From Neobacillus mesonae (GTDB lineage Bacteria > Bacillota > Bacilli > Bacillales > Cytobacillaceae): 64,000 nt of DNA. The notes beneath the pieces are model-generated. The model was not told where the DNA came from. It did not search any database and saw nothing but the letters and a program-made list of their open reading frames with translations. The translations under genes were made by a program, and so were the position numbers. The number at the start of each line of letters is the position of its first letter. Positions within the stretch are counted from its first letter, which is position 1. Of this stretch, positions 63,559-64,000 are shown in pieces. Where the stretch lies: assembly GCF_001636315.1 (NCBI RefSeq), contig NZ_KV440949.1:1590703-1654702 (forward strand), in the 5' to 3' direction.

Positions 63559-64000
63559 ATGCAGGATTTGGATTTGCATTACACGTTTGAGATTGGTCTT
63601 ATATTAATTATGCTGGCAGCCGGCGTGACGGCGATCGCGAAAAAGTTTAAAAAGCCTTATCCCATTGCCCTTGTGATTGTTGGGGCGCTGATCGGACTTT
63701 TTAACATTCCTGTTTTAGAGCCTTTAAAGCTGTTTATCACGAAGGGCGAGATATTTAACTTTGTGGTTATCACCTTATTTTTACCTGCCTTATTGGGTGA
63801 GGCGGCCTTCAAACTGTCCTTCTCCCACTTGAAAAAGAACAAACGGCCTATCATAACGCTAGCGTTTGGTGCGACCTTGATCTCCTATATTGTGACAGGC
63901 TTTCTGTGTCTTTGGCTATTAAACTTTTCGATTCCGGCGGCATTTGTTTTTGCGGCATTAATGAGTGCAACTGACCCTGTAAGTGTTCTGTCGATGTTTA
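63559..64000 (+). CDS. CPA1-family Na+/H+ antiporter (3' end beyond window)
   Basis: The first 147 codons of a larger transporter. The N-terminus forms four or more membrane helices. The sequence KKPYPIALVIVGALIGLF (a TM2-type segment), PALLGEAALKLSFSHLKKNK (with the FLPxLLxEAAxxL pattern of CPA1 antiporters) and FAALMSATDPVSVLSMF (the conserved ATDPVxV motif of the ion-binding site) identify the NhaP/NhaG/YvgP group. ATG with AAGGGTGGA eight bases upstream; 4 nt after the preceding membrane-protein gene, so likely co-transcribed. Confidence 0.88.
   Translation, partial: MQDLDLHYTFEIGLILIMLAAGVTAIAKKFKKPYPIALVIVGALIGLFNIPVLEPLKLFITKGEIFNFVVITLFLPALLGEAAFKLSFSHLKKNKRPIITLAFGATLISYIVTGFLCLWLLNFSIPAAFVFAALMSATDPVSVLSMF

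Overview
The window is chromosomal DNA from an endospore-forming member of the Bacillaceae, most like Bacillus or Neobacillus. The evidence is gene content (gtaB, ugd/tuaD, mnaA, xpaC-telA, an opuA operon with a GbsR-type regulator, a YocH-like LysM-3D protein, CwlC-like SPOR amidases), strong GGAGG ribosome binding sites, frequent TTG/GTG starts, and candidate Fur, Fnr, PurR, WalR and SigK sites. Species cannot be fixed from sequence alone.

Layout. 1-5 kb is an AT-rich cell-surface glycan end: a TagF-like/glycosyltransferase fusion cut by the window edge, an anchored probable beta-propeller and a DUF6270-like protein. 5-24 kb is a secretome block: gtaB, a beta-lactamase-fold/C39-peptidase fusion, a giant YfkN-like nucleotidase with Ig-like repeats, an LCP ligase, a subtilisin-like protease, an L,D-transpeptidase with Ig-like repeats, and a giant YhcR-like nuclease/5'-nucleotidase with wall-binding repeats. 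24.6-30 kb holds several small or regulatory items: an FbpB-like small ORF with a Fur-box-like site, ugd, a cluster of five DnaA-box-like motifs, a 47-aa ORF, a copper nitrite reductase behind an Fnr-like promoter, and a c-di-GMP-I (GEMM) riboswitch leading into a 54-aa ORF. 30-45 kb is a mixed chromosomal set (telA/xpaC, a frameshifted nucleotidyltransferase, mnaA, zupT, plsY, comM, a REP-type Y1 transposase, an acetolactate-synthase-like enzyme, YitT). 45-49 kb is the glycine betaine transporter OpuA with its divergent regulator. 49-64 kb holds a second nucleotidase paralogue, a LysM-3D protein, galE, two SPOR amidases, a PurR-type purine permease, several small membrane proteins and the start of a CPA1 antiporter.

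Shared themes. Secreted nuclease, cyclic phosphodiesterase/nucleotidase and purine permease form a plausible nucleotide-scavenging chain. gtaB, ugd, mnaA, galE, LCP and the TagF-like protein supply and attach anionic wall polymers. Peptidoglycan hydrolases and transpeptidases are over-represented.

The most unusual feature is a dispersed repeat system confined to about 25.6-62.5 kb. It comprises nine 43-44 bp palindromes built from two inverted GGTGTCAGGCACC modules, nine composite TGTCCAC...GGTGTCAGGCACC elements and several solo modules. A REP-associated tyrosine transposase in the same stretch is flanked by one element of each class. Separately, two loci carry 52-bp-period tandem hairpin arrays. 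The repeats supply the last codons of at least two genes.
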